Positions 18,492 through 27,322 of a DNA stretch of 64,000 bases are shown piece by piece. Origin of the DNA: Mycolicibacterium canariasense (GTDB lineage Bacteria > Actinomycetota > Actinomycetes > Mycobacteriales > Mycobacteriaceae); contig NZ_LQOL01000050.1 of NCBI RefSeq assembly GCF_002101555.1, positions 62,001 to 126,000 of the forward strand, read 5' to 3'. How positions within the stretch are numbered: position 1 is the stretch's first letter; each line of letters opens with the position of its first letter. The notes beneath the pieces are model-generated. The model was not told the origin of the DNA. It searched no databases and was given only the letters and a program-made list of their open reading frames with translations. The position numbers and the translations under genes were made by a program.

Positions 18492-19802
18492 TTACGGAGC
18501 CCACCACGGCCGCAGCGGCAGTCCGCCGTTGCCGCCGCGTTCGTCGAGTTTGACCGCCAGAACCTGGTGTAGCTGAACAACGTTGGACTCGAAGCCCCAC
18601 CGCGATCCGGCCATGTACAGACCCCACACCTTGGCGGTCGCCAGCCCGACCTCGGCCACCGCCTCATCCCAGTGCTCGACAAGGTTGCGGCACCAGTCGC
18701 GCAGTGTCATCGCGTAGTGCTGACGCAGGTTCTCCTCGTGCAGCACCTCCATGCCCACATCCTGGATCTCGGTGATGATGCGCCCGGAGCCGGTGAGTTC
18801 GCCGTCGGGGAAGACGTACCGGTCGATGAAACCTCCCGCATTCGCACCGCTGCGGTTGTCCGGCCGGGTGATGCAGTGGTTCAGCAGCAGCGCGCCCGGG
18901 CGCATCTTGGACCGCAGGAACCGGAAGTACGACTGGTAGTTGGCCACCCCGATGTGTTCGGTCAACCCGATCGAGGACACCGCGTCGAAGTTCGCTTCGT
19001 GCACATCGCGGTAATCACCGTGCCGGACCTCCGCGAACTCGGACAGGCCCTGCTCCCGGATGGCGCGCTGGGCCCAGCTGGCCTGCTCCGCCGACAACGT
19101 CACGCCAAGGGCCTTGACCCCGCGCGCGGCGGCGTAACGGACCATGCCGCCCCAGCCGCAACCGACGTCGAGCAACCGGTCGCCCGGCTGTAGCCGCAGT
19201 TTGTCGAACACCAACCGGTACTTGTTGTCCTGGGCCTCTTCCAGGGTGGCGCCCGCGTCCGGGTAGCACGCACAGGTGTAGGTCATCGACGGGCCGAGCA
19301 CCCACTCGTAAAAGGTGTTCGACACGTCGTAGTGGTGGTGGATGGCCTCGGCGTCGCGGGTTTTGCTGTGCCGCAGGCCCTCTGCCAGCCGCCGCCACCG
19401 CGGCAACGCCTCCTGCGGCGGCGGCGCGATGGGCAGCAGATGTTCGACCCCGATGGACGCGATGATGTTGGCCAACACCCGCGCCGGGGGCCGCTTGAAA
19501 TCCATCTTGTCCGACAGCGCCCGGATCACGTCGTACGGATCTCCCGGATGCACCCCCTTGGGCTCCAGGTCGCCGGACACGTAGGCCCGCACCAGCCCCA
19601 GTTCGCCGGGGGAGGTGGCCAGGTAGGTGGTTCCCCGGGGGTTCTTGAGGTCCAGGCCGACGGGCGCGTCCGCGGGCCCGGCGGTGCTGCCGTCATAGGC
19701 GGTGAACTTGAGTGGAAGATCACCCCCGGCAAAGATTTCCAGAATTTCGGCGAGCGTCAGCCGGCCGGTGGGCGCCGTCGCGCGTTCTTTGAATGTGGTC
19801 AT
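18492..19802 (-). CDS. Cyclopropane-fatty-acyl-phospholipid synthase-like methyltransferase
   Basis: 436 residues. The SAM-binding core is RLLDVGCGWGGMVRYAA, preceded by AIHHHYDVSNTFYEWVLG and TYTCACYPD, and followed by VSSIGLTEHIG, all typical of CFA synthases that methylate double bonds of membrane phospholipid acyl chains. A roughly 130-residue N-terminal domain precedes it. The start overlaps the stop of the FAD-oxidase gene (ATGA). The pairing of such a methyltransferase with a DprE1-like FAD oxidase recalls the enzymes making 10-methyl (tuberculostearic) acids, but this Rv3720-like copy is a paralogue with unproven product. Confidence 0.9.
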   Translation of the reverse strand: MTTFKERATAPTGRLTLAEILEIFAGGDLPLKFTAYDGSTAGPADAPVGLDLKNPRGTTYLATSPGELGLVRAYVSGDLEPKGVHPGDPYDVIRALSDKMDFKRPPARVLANIIASIGVEHLLPIAPPPQEALPRWRRLAEGLRHSKTRDAEAIHHHYDVSNTFYEWVLGPSMTYTCACYPDAGATLEEAQDNKYRLVFDKLRLQPGDRLLDVGCGWGGMVRYAAARGVKALGVTLSAEQASWAQRAIREQGLSEFAEVRHGDYRDVHEANFDAVSSIGLTEHIGVANYQSYFRFLRSKMRPGALLLNHCITRPDNRSGANAGGFIDRYVFPDGELTGSGRIITEIQDVGMEVLHEENLRQHYAMTLRDWCRNLVEHWDEAVAEVGLATAKVWGLYMAGSRWGFESNVVQLHQVLAVKLDERGGNGGLPLRPWWAP

Positions 19803-21178
19803 CGTCTTTGCACCGCCTTCGCATACAGATCGAGCAGCCGGGAATCGGGATCGTAGTTCTTCTTCACGGTCCGGTAAGCCTCGCCGCCGTAGAGTTCGTC
19901 GAACTCCGCGGCGGAGTAGAACGAGTCCGAATACAACGATTTGTGTCCGTCGAGTTCACTGACCTTGCGTTCGATCAGCTTATTGGTGTGCCCTTCCTCG
20001 GGACCCGCCGGGACCGACGACCAGAAACCGACGTTGACGTAGGTGTGGTGCGGCCGGATCGGATACAACGGCCATTCGGTATCACCGCGTAACCGCAGCG
20101 GGCACAACCAGATCGGTTCGATGGGAACGTTCGTCAGGAACCAGTGCAGATACTCGGCGCACCGTTCGATGGGTACCTCGACATCCTGCACCACCCGCTC
20201 GCGCGGTGGCCGGCCGTTCCGTTTCTCGATGCGGTCGGCGATGTCGAACCGCTGGTCGTAGCCGACCAGCTTCCAGTAGAAACTGCTGCGCCGGAGCCGG
20301 CGCGGCCACAGCCGGCGCACGACGGGGTGCTGCGCCCCGAAAGCCCTTGAACACCAGAACCAGTCGGTATCCCAGCGCCACAGGTAGTCGTGGATGGTCA
20401 GCCGGTCGTGCTTCTCCCCGTCGGGATGCTGGATGGAGCGGTAGTAGATCTGCTGACCGGTGTAGTCGCTGACCGGGCCGGGGGTGGCCGTCTGCACACC
20501 CAGGCACAGGTAGCTCTCATCCGCGCTGAAGACGACGCCGTCCAGATAGTCGACCGGCATGCCGTCGTGACCACCGGTTTCGATGATCCGGTCCATCGCG
20601 GCGACCAGATCCTCGATCGCGTGGAAGCGCAGGTGGCGCAGGCTCACGAACGGTTTCACCGATTCCAACTCGATCTTGAGCCGCACCGAGTAGCCCAGCG
20701 TGCCATAAGAATTGGGGAAGGCGTGGAACAGGTCTGCATGGTCGGTTCGGCTCGCCGTGACGATATCTCCGGCGCCGGTGAGGATGTCGAGCTCGAGCAC
20801 CGACTCATGCGGCAGACCGTTGCGGAACGACGTCGACTCGATGCCCAGGCCCGTGACGGCCCCGCCGAGGGTGATGGTTTTGAGCTGGGGCACCACCAGT
20901 GGCGCCAACCCGTAGGGCAACGTCGCCGCCACCAGGTCCTCGTACGTGCACATCCCGGCCACGTCGGCGGTGCGCGCGTCGGCGTCGACACCGATCACAC
21001 CGGTCAGTCCGGAGGTGTCCAAACCCTTGGCGGTGCTCTTCGCGCGAGCACGGAAGAGGTTGGACGTGGGCTTGTTCAGGCGCACCGTGGCGGTCGCAGG
21101 GATGGCGCGGTAACTGTCCAGCAGCCGCTGCACCCCTGCGGCGTGAGCCCCCTGTGCGTCGGTCGCGGCAACAGACAC
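19799..21178 (-). CDS. FAD-binding oxidoreductase (DprE1/BfaA-like, Rv3719 type)
   Basis: 459 residues of the vanillyl-alcohol-oxidase fold. The FAD-binding domain includes DVAGMCTYEDLVAATLP, PQLKTITLGGAVTGLGIES and HESVLELDILTGAGDI, followed by a substrate domain with a Tyr/Trp-rich region. It could reduce a methylene intermediate made by the neighbouring methyltransferase, as proposed for tuberculostearate enzymes. GTG at 21178 is seven bases downstream of a TAGCGT -10 box, so the operon is probably leaderless. The two genes form one transcription unit. Confidence 0.85.
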   Translation of the reverse strand: MSVAATDAQGAHAAGVQRLLDSYRAIPATATVRLNKPTSNLFRARAKSTAKGLDTSGLTGVIGVDADARTADVAGMCTYEDLVAATLPYGLAPLVVPQLKTITLGGAVTGLGIESTSFRNGLPHESVLELDILTGAGDIVTASRTDHADLFHAFPNSYGTLGYSVRLKIELESVKPFVSLRHLRFHAIEDLVAAMDRIIETGGHDGMPVDYLDGVVFSADESYLCLGVQTATPGPVSDYTGQQIYYRSIQHPDGEKHDRLTIHDYLWRWDTDWFWCSRAFGAQHPVVRRLWPRRLRRSSFYWKLVGYDQRFDIADRIEKRNGRPPRERVVQDVEVPIERCAEYLHWFLTNVPIEPIWLCPLRLRGDTEWPLYPIRPHHTYVNVGFWSSVPAGPEEGHTNKLIERKVSELDGHKSLYSDSFYSAAEFDELYGGEAYRTVKKNYDPDSRLLDLYAKAVQRR

Positions 21179-21184
21179 ACATAT

Positions 21185-21190
21185 ACGCTA
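21185..21190 (-). promoter_or_regulatory. -10 element for a leaderless FAD-oxidase operon
   Basis: On the minus strand TAGCGT ends six bases before the GTG at 21178. That places the transcription start on or beside the start codon. No clear -35 is needed for this class in mycobacteria. Confidence 0.5.
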
Positions 21191-21250
21191 GTCCTCGGTC
21201 GCCCACGATGCGACCGCACATGCTGGTGAGACGACAGGAGTTTTGCGGTA

Positions 21251-21688
21251 ATGGGACAGGTCAGCGCATCCAACACCGTCTTGATCAACGCGGACCCTGA
21301 CGCCGTCCTCGCGGCGGTCTCCGATTACCAGACGGTGCGGCCGAAGATCTTGTCCTCGCACTACAGCAACTACCAGGTGCTCGAGGGCGGGCAGGGCGCG
21401 GGCACCGTGGCGTCCTGGAAACTGCAGGCCACCGAGTCGCGAGTGCGCGATATCAAGGCCACCGTGGACGTCGCGGGCAAGACCGTCATCGAGAAGGACG
21501 CCAACTCCACCCTGGTGAGCAATTGGACTGTGGCGCCGGCGGGTACCGGATCCACGGTGACGCTCAAGACCTCGTGGCAGGGCGCCGGCGGTGTCAAGGG
21601 CTTCTTCGAGAAGACCTTCGCACCCCTGGGCCTGCGCAAGATCCAGGACGCGGTGCTGGCGAACCTGAAGAAGGAACTCGAGGGGTAG
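21251..21688 (+). CDS. SRPBCC (START-like) family protein
   Basis: 145 residues with the polyketide-cyclase/dehydrase START-like pattern. The N-terminus VSASNTVLINADPDAVLAAV is the typical beta strand plus first helix, and the C-terminus has the long helix FFEKTFAPLGLRKIQDAVLA. Such proteins bind hydrophobic ligands in a central cavity; the ligand here is unknown. The gene corresponds in position to Rv3718c and is divergent from the FAD-oxidase operon. ATG at 21251 follows a GACAGGAG site. Confidence 0.85.
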   Translation: MGQVSASNTVLINADPDAVLAAVSDYQTVRPKILSSHYSNYQVLEGGQGAGTVASWKLQATESRVRDIKATVDVAGKTVIEKDANSTLVSNWTVAPAGTGSTVTLKTSWQGAGGVKGFFEKTFAPLGLRKIQDAVLANLKKELEG

Positions 21689-21712
21689 CCGCGGCGGTGT
21701 AGTGGGGACCCG

Positions 21713-22471
21713 TCAGCGCGCCCCGGCCGCCAGATAGGTGACGATGCCGCGGACGATGGCGTCGGCGTACTTCTGGCGGCCCGTGTCGGACTCCATCAGC
21801 GCCGAGTCGGCCGGGTTCTTCATGTTGCCGCACTCCACCAGGATCGACGGGTACTGCGCCAGGTTCAGGCCGGCGATGTCGGCGCGTGCGTCCAGCCCGC
21901 CGGACCCGATGTAGTTCGCGGGCGGGATGCCCGAGCCTTGCATCTGGTCGCGCATCACCTGGGCGAACTGGATCGCGGGCCCGGCCTGGGCGGTGTTCAG
22001 CGGCGGCGACGAGTACAGCACGTGGAACCCGCGGCCGTTGGCCGGGCCGCCGTCGGCGTGGATGCTCACGATGGCGTTGGGGCGGATGGCGTTGGCCATC
22101 GCGGCCCGCTCGTCGACGCACGGGCCGAGGGCGTCGTCGTTACCCCGCGACATCGCGGTGCGCACCCCGAGCTGGGTGAGTGCGGCCCGCACCCGCAGCG
22201 TGGTGTCCCAGTTGAAGGTGTGTTCCGGGTAACCCGAGTTGGTGCTGGTGCCGCTGGCCTGACAGTCCTTCGTGCCGCCCCGGCCGGTGGGCACCTGACG
22301 GCTGATGGAGGCGTCGTTGGCGCCGTTGTGGCCGGGGTCGAGGAACACGATCATGCCGGCGATGCTCGCCGGGGCGGCAGCGGCGGGCGGCACGGTCGGG
22401 GATGTCATGGTGGCCGTGCCGGCGACGAGCAGGGCCGTGGCGAAGACACGCAAACTGGTGGAGACGTGCAC
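21713..22471 (-). CDS. N-acetylmuramoyl-L-alanine amidase (Ami1, Rv3717-like)
   Basis: 252 residues with an N-terminal signal peptide (SLRVFATALLVAGTATM, cleavage near the Ala-rich stretch). Amidase_3 zinc ligands are visible: His in FLDPGHNGAND, Glu in GYPEHTFNWD and His in SIHADGG; the catalytic Glu is in ILVECGNMKN. It cleaves the bond between MurNAc and the stem peptide during cell separation. GTG at 22471 is used; GTG 22465 is equally possible. The stop faces that of the START-like gene. Confidence 0.93.
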   Translation of the reverse strand: MHVSTSLRVFATALLVAGTATMTSPTVPPAAAAPASIAGMIVFLDPGHNGANDASISRQVPTGRGGTKDCQASGTSTNSGYPEHTFNWDTTLRVRAALTQLGVRTAMSRGNDDALGPCVDERAAMANAIRPNAIVSIHADGGPANGRGFHVLYSSPPLNTAQAGPAIQFAQVMRDQMQGSGIPPANYIGSGGLDARADIAGLNLAQYPSILVECGNMKNPADSALMESDTGRQKYADAIVRGIVTYLAAGAR

Positions 22472-22584
22472 GGCGCCACCGTAGCGGCGGCGGCGACTAG
22501 TCTTGAAGGACAAACCGCCGTCGGCTCGCGAGTGAAACCAAGTCGAGACCGGTATGCAACCAAGCCAAGACGCAAGGGGACCAC

Positions 22585-22917
22585 ATGCAACCCGGCAGCC
22601 CGCCCGATATGTCCGCGCTGCTCGCGCAGGCCCAGCAGGTGCAGCAGCAGCTGATGGAGGCGCAGGAGGCGCTGGCCAACGCGGAGGTGCACGGGCAGGG
22701 CGGTGGCGGCCTGGTGCAGGTCACCATGAAGGGCAGCGGTGAGGTGGTGGCGGTGGCCATCGATCCCAAGGTGATCGACCCGCAGGATCCGGAGACGCTG
22801 CAGGACCTCATCGTCGGTGCGTTGGCCGACGCCGCCAAGCAGGTCACCATCCTGGCGCAGTCGCGGCTGGGCCCGCTGGCCGGCGGGCTGGGTGGCCTCG
22901 GGTTACCCGGACTGTAG
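22585..22917 (+). CDS. YbaB/EbfC nucleoid-associated protein
   Basis: 110 residues. A long amphipathic helix rich in Gln and Ala ([19 protein letters not shown]) leads into the conserved sheet [18 protein letters not shown] and the helix [13 protein letters not shown], the fold of the dimeric DNA-binding protein EbfC. A Gly-rich tail ends the protein. It is ten bases upstream of recR, the usual pairing in bacteria (after dnaX in many, nearby here). ATG at 22585 has AAGGGG upstream. Confidence 0.93.
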   Translation: MQPGSPPDMSALLAQAQQVQQQLMEAQEALANAEVHGQGGGGLVQVTMKGSGEVVAVAIDPKVIDPQDPETLQDLIVGALADAAKQVTILAQSRLGPLAGGLGGLGLPGL

Positions 22918-22927
22918 AGGAACCCGA

Positions 22928-23539
22928 GTGTTCGAGGGCCCCGTCCAGGATCTGATCGACGAGCTCGGCAAGCTGCCCGGTATCGGACCGAAAAGCGCGC
23001 AGCGCATCGCCTTTCACCTGTTGTCCGTCGAACCTCCGGATATCGACCGGCTGACCGCGGTGCTGGGCCGGATCCGTGACGGTGTGACGTTCTGCGCGGT
23101 GTGCGGCAACGTCTCCGACGAACAGCGCTGCCGGATCTGCAACGATCCGCGCCGCGATGCCTCGCTGGTGTGTGTGGTCGAGGAACCCAAGGACATCCAG
23201 GCGGTGGAACGCACCCGTGAGTTCCGTGGCCGCTACCACGTGCTGGGCGGTGCGCTGGACCCGCTGTCCGGGGTCGGCCCGGACCAGCTGCGGATCCGCG
23301 AACTGCTCAACCGGATCGGCGAGCGGGTCGACGGTGTCGACGTCGCCGAGGTGATCATCGCCACCGACCCGAACACCGAGGGTGAAGCGACCGCCACCTA
23401 TCTGATGCGCATGTTGCGCGACATCCCGGGTCTGACGGTGACCCGGATCGCCTCCGGCCTGCCGATGGGCGGGGACCTGGAGTTCGCCGACGAATTGACC
23501 CTGGGCCGGGCCCTGGCCGGCCGCCGCGCCATGGTCTAG
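22928..23539 (+). CDS. recR: Recombination protein RecR
   Basis: 203 residues. A helix-hairpin-helix ([17 protein letters not shown]), a four-cysteine zinc module ([16 protein letters not shown]), a Toprim domain ([14 protein letters not shown], with the acidic site in [14 protein letters not shown]) and a C-terminal Walker-like segment appear in order. It loads RecA in gap repair together with RecF/RecO. GTG at 22928 follows GAGGAACC. The longer frame from 22817 overlaps ybaB and is rejected. Confidence 0.96.
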   Translation: MFEGPVQDLIDELGKLPGIGPKSAQRIAFHLLSVEPPDIDRLTAVLGRIRDGVTFCAVCGNVSDEQRCRICNDPRRDASLVCVVEEPKDIQAVERTREFRGRYHVLGGALDPLSGVGPDQLRIRELLNRIGERVDGVDVAEVIIATDPNTEGEATATYLMRMLRDIPGLTVTRIASGLPMGGDLEFADELTLGRALAGRRAMV

Positions 23540-23546
23540 CCCGGGC

Positions 23547-23855
23547 TCAGCCCGCGAGCAGTTCCTCCAGCATCAGGTCCGCCACCGGGCTGTCCGCAAG
23601 CGGTTTGAGTACGACGTAGTCGGCGACACCGAGGCGCTGCACATCGGCGATCAACCCGGCCAGGCCGCGTGGCGTGCCGACGTAGCGCAGCGCGCCACTG
23701 GCGGGCACCCGCTCCAATGCCCGGAATGCCGCGCGGCTGTCACGGTCGATCAGTACCTCGATGTCGAGCAGCACCGGCTTGCCCGCCGCGCGGACCTTCG
23801 CCGCGCGGCGCTGGGCGTCCTGCAGATCTGTGGCGGCGATACGCACACCGTCCAT
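23547..23855 (-). CDS. Small protein of unknown function, end of the LLM operon
   Basis: 102 residues; ATG at 23855 has AAGGAGCC four bases upstream and follows the LLM monooxygenase stop by ten bases, so it is probably the last gene of that operon. The sequence ARAAGKPVLLDIEVLI followed by GLAGLIADVQRLGVADYVVL resembles strands and helices of a TIM barrel, possibly related to the C-terminal part of luciferase-like enzymes, but it is too short for a whole one. No confident family. Confidence 0.6.
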   Translation of the reverse strand: MDGVRIAATDLQDAQRRAAKVRAAGKPVLLDIEVLIDRDSRAAFRALERVPASGALRYVGTPRGLAGLIADVQRLGVADYVVLKPLADSPVADLMLEELLAG

Positions 23856-23865
23856 GGCCGGCTCC

Positions 23866-24909
23866 TTACTGGAAAGCGGGAACGACTTCCTTGATGAACA
23901 GTTCCAGGGATGTGCGCTTCTCGTCGTGGCTCATGCTGTTGTCGATCCAGAAGCTGTACTCGTCGACACCGAGATCGCGGTAGGTGTGCAACCGCTCGAT
24001 GACCTCGTCGGGGGTGCCGATCATGGCGGTGCGGTGCAGCGATTCCAGTTCGAACTCCGGGCGCGCGGCGAACTTCGATTCCGGGCTGGGGTCCAGGAAG
24101 CCGTTGACCGGTGTGGTCGAGTTCCCGAACCAGGCGTCGAAGGTGCGGTAGAACCGCGAGATGGCCGCGGCCGCCGGGCGCCAGCCCTCGGGATCGGCCG
24201 GTGAGTGAATGTGGGTGTGGCGCAACACCATCAGCTGCGGGCGCGGCACCTCGGGATGGTTGGCGACGGCCGCCTCGAACTTGTCCCGCAGCGCCACCAC
24301 CTCCTCGTCACCCTTCATCAGCGGCGTGACCATCACGTTGCAACCATGGGCCACCGCGAAATCATGGGAGTCGGGGTCGCGGGCGGCGATCCACATCGGC
24401 GGGGTCGGCTGCTGCACCGGCTTGGGTACGCTCGTCGACGTCGGGAACTGCCAGATCTGTCCGTTGTGCGCATAATCGCCCTGCCACAGGTTGCGCACCG
24501 CGGGCACCAGTTCGCGCAGGTATTTTCCGCCGTCGGAGGCGGCCAGCCCCGGCATCATCCGGTCGAACTCGATCTGGTAGGCGCCGCGGGCCAGCCCGAC
24601 TTCCATACGGCCGTTGCTGATCACGTCGAGCAGGGCGCATTCACCGGCCACCCGGATGGGGTTCCAGAACGGTGCGATGATGGTTCCGGCACCCAGCCGA
24701 ATGGTGCTGGTCTGGCCGGCCAGGTAGGCCAGCAGCGGCATCGGGCTCGGCGAGATCGTGTACTCCATGGCGTGGTGTTCGCCGATCCACAACGTGGTGA
24801 AGCCGCCGGCCTCGGCCAGCAGTGTCAGCTCGGTCAGGTTCTCGAAAAGCTCACGGTGGCTGACCGATTCGTCCCAGCGCTCCATGTGTACGAACAGCGA
24901 GAATCTCAT
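23866..24909 (-). CDS. LLM-class flavin-dependent monooxygenase
   Basis: 347 residues with the bacterial-luciferase TIM barrel: GGFTTLWIGEHHAMEYTISP (conserved EHH), IRLGAGTIIAPFWNPIRVA, LDVISNGRMEVGLARGAYQ and IGTPDEVIERLHTYRDLGV. It uses reduced FMN delivered by a separate reductase; a candidate partner is encoded at 30662. It overlaps the tautomerase gene by four bases (ATGA) in the minus operon. Enzymes of this class open N-heterocycles (RutA, pyridine monooxygenases) or oxidise sulfonates and ketones; the present substrate is unknown. Confidence 0.9.
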   Translation of the reverse strand: MRFSLFVHMERWDESVSHRELFENLTELTLLAEAGGFTTLWIGEHHAMEYTISPSPMPLLAYLAGQTSTIRLGAGTIIAPFWNPIRVAGECALLDVISNGRMEVGLARGAYQIEFDRMMPGLAASDGGKYLRELVPAVRNLWQGDYAHNGQIWQFPTSTSVPKPVQQPTPPMWIAARDPDSHDFAVAHGCNVMVTPLMKGDEEVVALRDKFEAAVANHPEVPRPQLMVLRHTHIHSPADPEGWRPAAAAISRFYRTFDAWFGNSTTPVNGFLDPSPESKFAARPEFELESLHRTAMIGTPDEVIERLHTYRDLGVDEYSFWIDNSMSHDEKRTSLELFIKEVVPAFQ

Positions 24910-25109
24910 GACTGCTCCTTTGCTCTCATCTCGGCGATGGTCAGATCGCCTGTGGCCCAATGGGTCCGGGGAACCTCCCGGACGATGACGCGGATGTGCT
25001 CGGCACGGGTGTCCACGGTGCGCAACACCGCCTCGTGCACCTCGTGCATCATGGCGCGGATCTGCGCGGCCGACCGGCCCTCGGCGATGGTGACCTCGAC
25101 GAGTGGCAT
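24906..25109 (-). CDS. 4-oxalocrotonate tautomerase-family protein
   Basis: 67 residues after ATG at 25109, beginning MPLVEVTIAEGRS so that Pro becomes the N-terminal catalytic base after Met removal. RVIVREVPRTHWATGD contains the Arg positions and the Trp conserved in the 4-OT family. It interconverts enol and keto forms of pathway intermediates. It begins one base after the aldehyde dehydrogenase stop and overlaps the monooxygenase start. Confidence 0.92.
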   Translation of the reverse strand: MPLVEVTIAEGRSAAQIRAMMHEVHEAVLRTVDTRAEHIRVIVREVPRTHWATGDLTIAEMRAKEQS

Positions 25110-25110
25110 G

Positions 25111-26592
25111 TCAGCTCCGCATCACGAACGGGTCGGGCACCGGGCCCTCGTCGGTGTTGATCCACACGCTCTTGAGCCGGGTGTACTCCTTGATGGTCTC
25201 GGTGCCGTGCTCGACGCCGACACCGCTGCTCTTGAATCCCTGCCGGGGGGACATCGGTGACATCGCCCGGTAGGTGTTCACCCAGATGGTGCCGGCGTCC
25301 AGCCGTGCCGCCATCCGGTGTGCGCGGGCCAGATTCGACGTCCAGATCCCGGCGGCCAGGCCATAGTCGGTGTCATTGGCCAGCGCGATCACTTCGTCTT
25401 CGGTGTCGAAGGGCATGACCGCCGCGACCGGCCCGAAGATCTCCTCGCGGACCACCCGCATCTCGTTGGTCACGTCGACCAGAACCGTTGGCTCGTAGAA
25501 GAATCCGCCGAGACCGCCGTCGGTGGCCCGGCCGCCGGTGAGCACCCGGGCGCCCTCACTGCGGCCGAGGTCGACGTAAGAGGCGACCTTGTCGCGTTGA
25601 TCCTCGAATGCCAGCGGGCCGAGTTCGGTGTCGTCGTCGAGCGGGTTGCCCATCCGGATGCTGCGGGCCCGCTCGGCGACGCGGTCCAGCAGTTCGTCGT
25701 AGATCGCGCGGTGGGCGAACACCCGGCTGCCCGCGATGCACGTCTGCCCGGCCGCGGCGAAGATGCCCGCCACCACACCGGTGGCGGCGTTGGCGATGTC
25801 GGCGTCGTCGAAGACGATGTTCGGGGACTTGCCGCCCAGCTCCAGCGTCGAACCGATGAACCGGCCGGCCGCCGCCGCCGCGATGCGCGAACCGGTGGCG
25901 GTGCTTCCGGTGAACGAGATCTTGGCCAGCCCGCGATGATCCACCAGCGGCTGGCCGGCTTCGGCGCCGAAGCCGGTGACGACGTTGACCGCACCGGGCG
26001 GGAAGCCGGCCTCGATCGCGAGTTCGGCCAGTTTCAGCACCGTCGCCGACGTGTACTCCGACGGTTTGATCACCACGGTGTTGCCGACGCACAACGCGGG
26101 CGCCAGCTTGCTTGTGGTCAGCGTCAGCGGGGAATTCCACGGGGTGATCGCCCCGACCACCCCCAGCGGCTCGCGCATCGTGTAGTTGAGCACCTGGCGA
26201 TCCGAGGTGGGGATCACCTCACCGTGGACCTTGTCGGCCAAACCCCCGTAGTAGTAGTAATACTCGGGCAGCGTGGCCAGCTGGCCGCGCATCTCCCGCA
26301 GCAGCTTGCCGTTGTCCAACGACTCCGAGCGGGCCAGTTCCTCGGCGTGCTCACCGATGAGGTCGCCGAGCCGGCGCAGCAGGTGACCGCGTTTGGTCTG
26401 GGACAGGTCGCGCCACCGGGGGTCGTGGAACGCCTCTGTCGCCGCGGCCACGGCGGCGTCGATATCGGCGGCGTTGCCGCGTGCGGCCCGGTACAGCACC
26501 TCGCGGGTGGCCGGGTTGGTGCTCTCGAAGTACTCGCCGGAGTTGGGTGGGGTCGGTGCGCCGCCGATGAAGTGCTGCAGGGTTTCAGACAC
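25111..26592 (-). CDS. NAD(P)-dependent aldehyde dehydrogenase
   Basis: 493 residues. Standard ALDH motifs are VVGAITPWNSPLTL, KPSEYTSATVLKLAELA, SFTGSTATGSRIA, the general base in TLELGGKSPNIVFDD, the catalytic cysteine in AAGQTCIAGSRVF and the C-terminal EEIFGPVAAVMPF. A run of five tyrosines (LPEYYYYYGGLA) sits in the usual YY(Y)A helix. The start is GTG at 26592, overlapping the hydrolase gene by eight bases. It probably oxidises a semialdehyde released by the monooxygenase/hydrolase steps. Confidence 0.95.
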   Translation of the reverse strand: MSETLQHFIGGAPTPPNSGEYFESTNPATREVLYRAARGNAADIDAAVAAATEAFHDPRWRDLSQTKRGHLLRRLGDLIGEHAEELARSESLDNGKLLREMRGQLATLPEYYYYYGGLADKVHGEVIPTSDRQVLNYTMREPLGVVGAITPWNSPLTLTTSKLAPALCVGNTVVIKPSEYTSATVLKLAELAIEAGFPPGAVNVVTGFGAEAGQPLVDHRGLAKISFTGSTATGSRIAAAAAGRFIGSTLELGGKSPNIVFDDADIANAATGVVAGIFAAAGQTCIAGSRVFAHRAIYDELLDRVAERARSIRMGNPLDDDTELGPLAFEDQRDKVASYVDLGRSEGARVLTGGRATDGGLGGFFYEPTVLVDVTNEMRVVREEIFGPVAAVMPFDTEDEVIALANDTDYGLAAGIWTSNLARAHRMAARLDAGTIWVNTYRAMSPMSPRQGFKSSGVGVEHGTETIKEYTRLKSVWINTDEGPVPDPFVMRS

Positions 26593-27322
26593 GGGTGTGA
26601 CCTCCGAGGACGCGGGTGTGGAAGGACGTGAGGCAGGCGGCCAGTTCGGCCGGCTTCTGGACGGGCAGCATGTGTCGCGCGCCGGGGATGACCACCGCCG
26701 CACAACCGGGGATGGCCTCGGCCAGCCGCCGCGTCATCTCCGGGGTGGAGCCGGGATCGTCGGACCCGGTGACCGCCAAGGCGGGCACCCGGATCCGGCC
26801 CAGCTGCGGGCCGATCTCGGCGTCCGCGGTGGCGAACACCCGGTAGCAGTGCAGGAAGCTGTCGCGGTCGTTGGCCGCCAGCATCGCGGTGGTGGCGGCC
26901 ACCTGTTCGGGACCGACATCGGTGCCGTCGTACCAACGGTGCACCGATGCAGCCGAACTGGCCGACATGTCGGCGGCCGCGACGTCCAACCGGGCCAGCA
27001 CCGCGGCCCGTTCCTGCGGGGTGCGCTGGCACACCGAGGCCACCGAGACCAGCGAGGCCACCAGTTCGGGCCGGTGCACCGCCAGGTGTTGGGCCACCAG
27101 CGCGCCGAGCGAGAACCCGACCAGGTGTGCACCGGGCGGGATGTCGGCGGCCACCCCGTCGGCCAGGTCGGCCAGGGTCACCCCGGCCGGCGCCGGTGGC
27201 CGCGCGCCGTGGCCGGGCAGGTCCGGTGTGATGACGGTGAACCGGTCGTCCAGCAGCGCGGTGACCGGCTCCCACACGGTGTGGTCGAGCCCCACCCCGT
27301 GCAGCAGGACGACGGCGGTCAC
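26585..27322 (-). CDS. Alpha/beta hydrolase (3-oxoadipate enol-lactonase/RutD-like)
   Basis: 245 residues of the alpha/beta hydrolase fold: LLHGVGLDHTVWEPV with the oxyanion HG, nucleophile Ser71 in LVGFSLGALVA, acid in AVTGSDDPGSTPEM and base in IPGARHMLPVQKP. GTG at 27322 overlaps the upstream DUF1185 stop as GTGA, and the longer frame to 27880 is spurious. It would hydrolyse an ester, lactone or amide-derived intermediate in the pathway of this operon. Confidence 0.9.
   Translation of the reverse strand: MTAVVLLHGVGLDHTVWEPVTALLDDRFTVITPDLPGHGARPPAPAGVTLADLADGVAADIPPGAHLVGFSLGALVAQHLAVHRPELVASLVSVASVCQRTPQERAAVLARLDVAAADMSASSAASVHRWYDGTDVGPEQVAATTAMLAANDRDSFLHCYRVFATADAEIGPQLGRIRVPALAVTGSDDPGSTPEMTRRLAEAIPGCAAVVIPGARHMLPVQKPAELAACLTSFHTRVLGGHTRV

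Noticed and set aside
23547..23855. Truncated LLM monooxygenase pseudogene
   Set aside because: It has its own good ribosome site and start, and sits ten bases behind a complete LLM gene; a small separate protein is the simpler reading.
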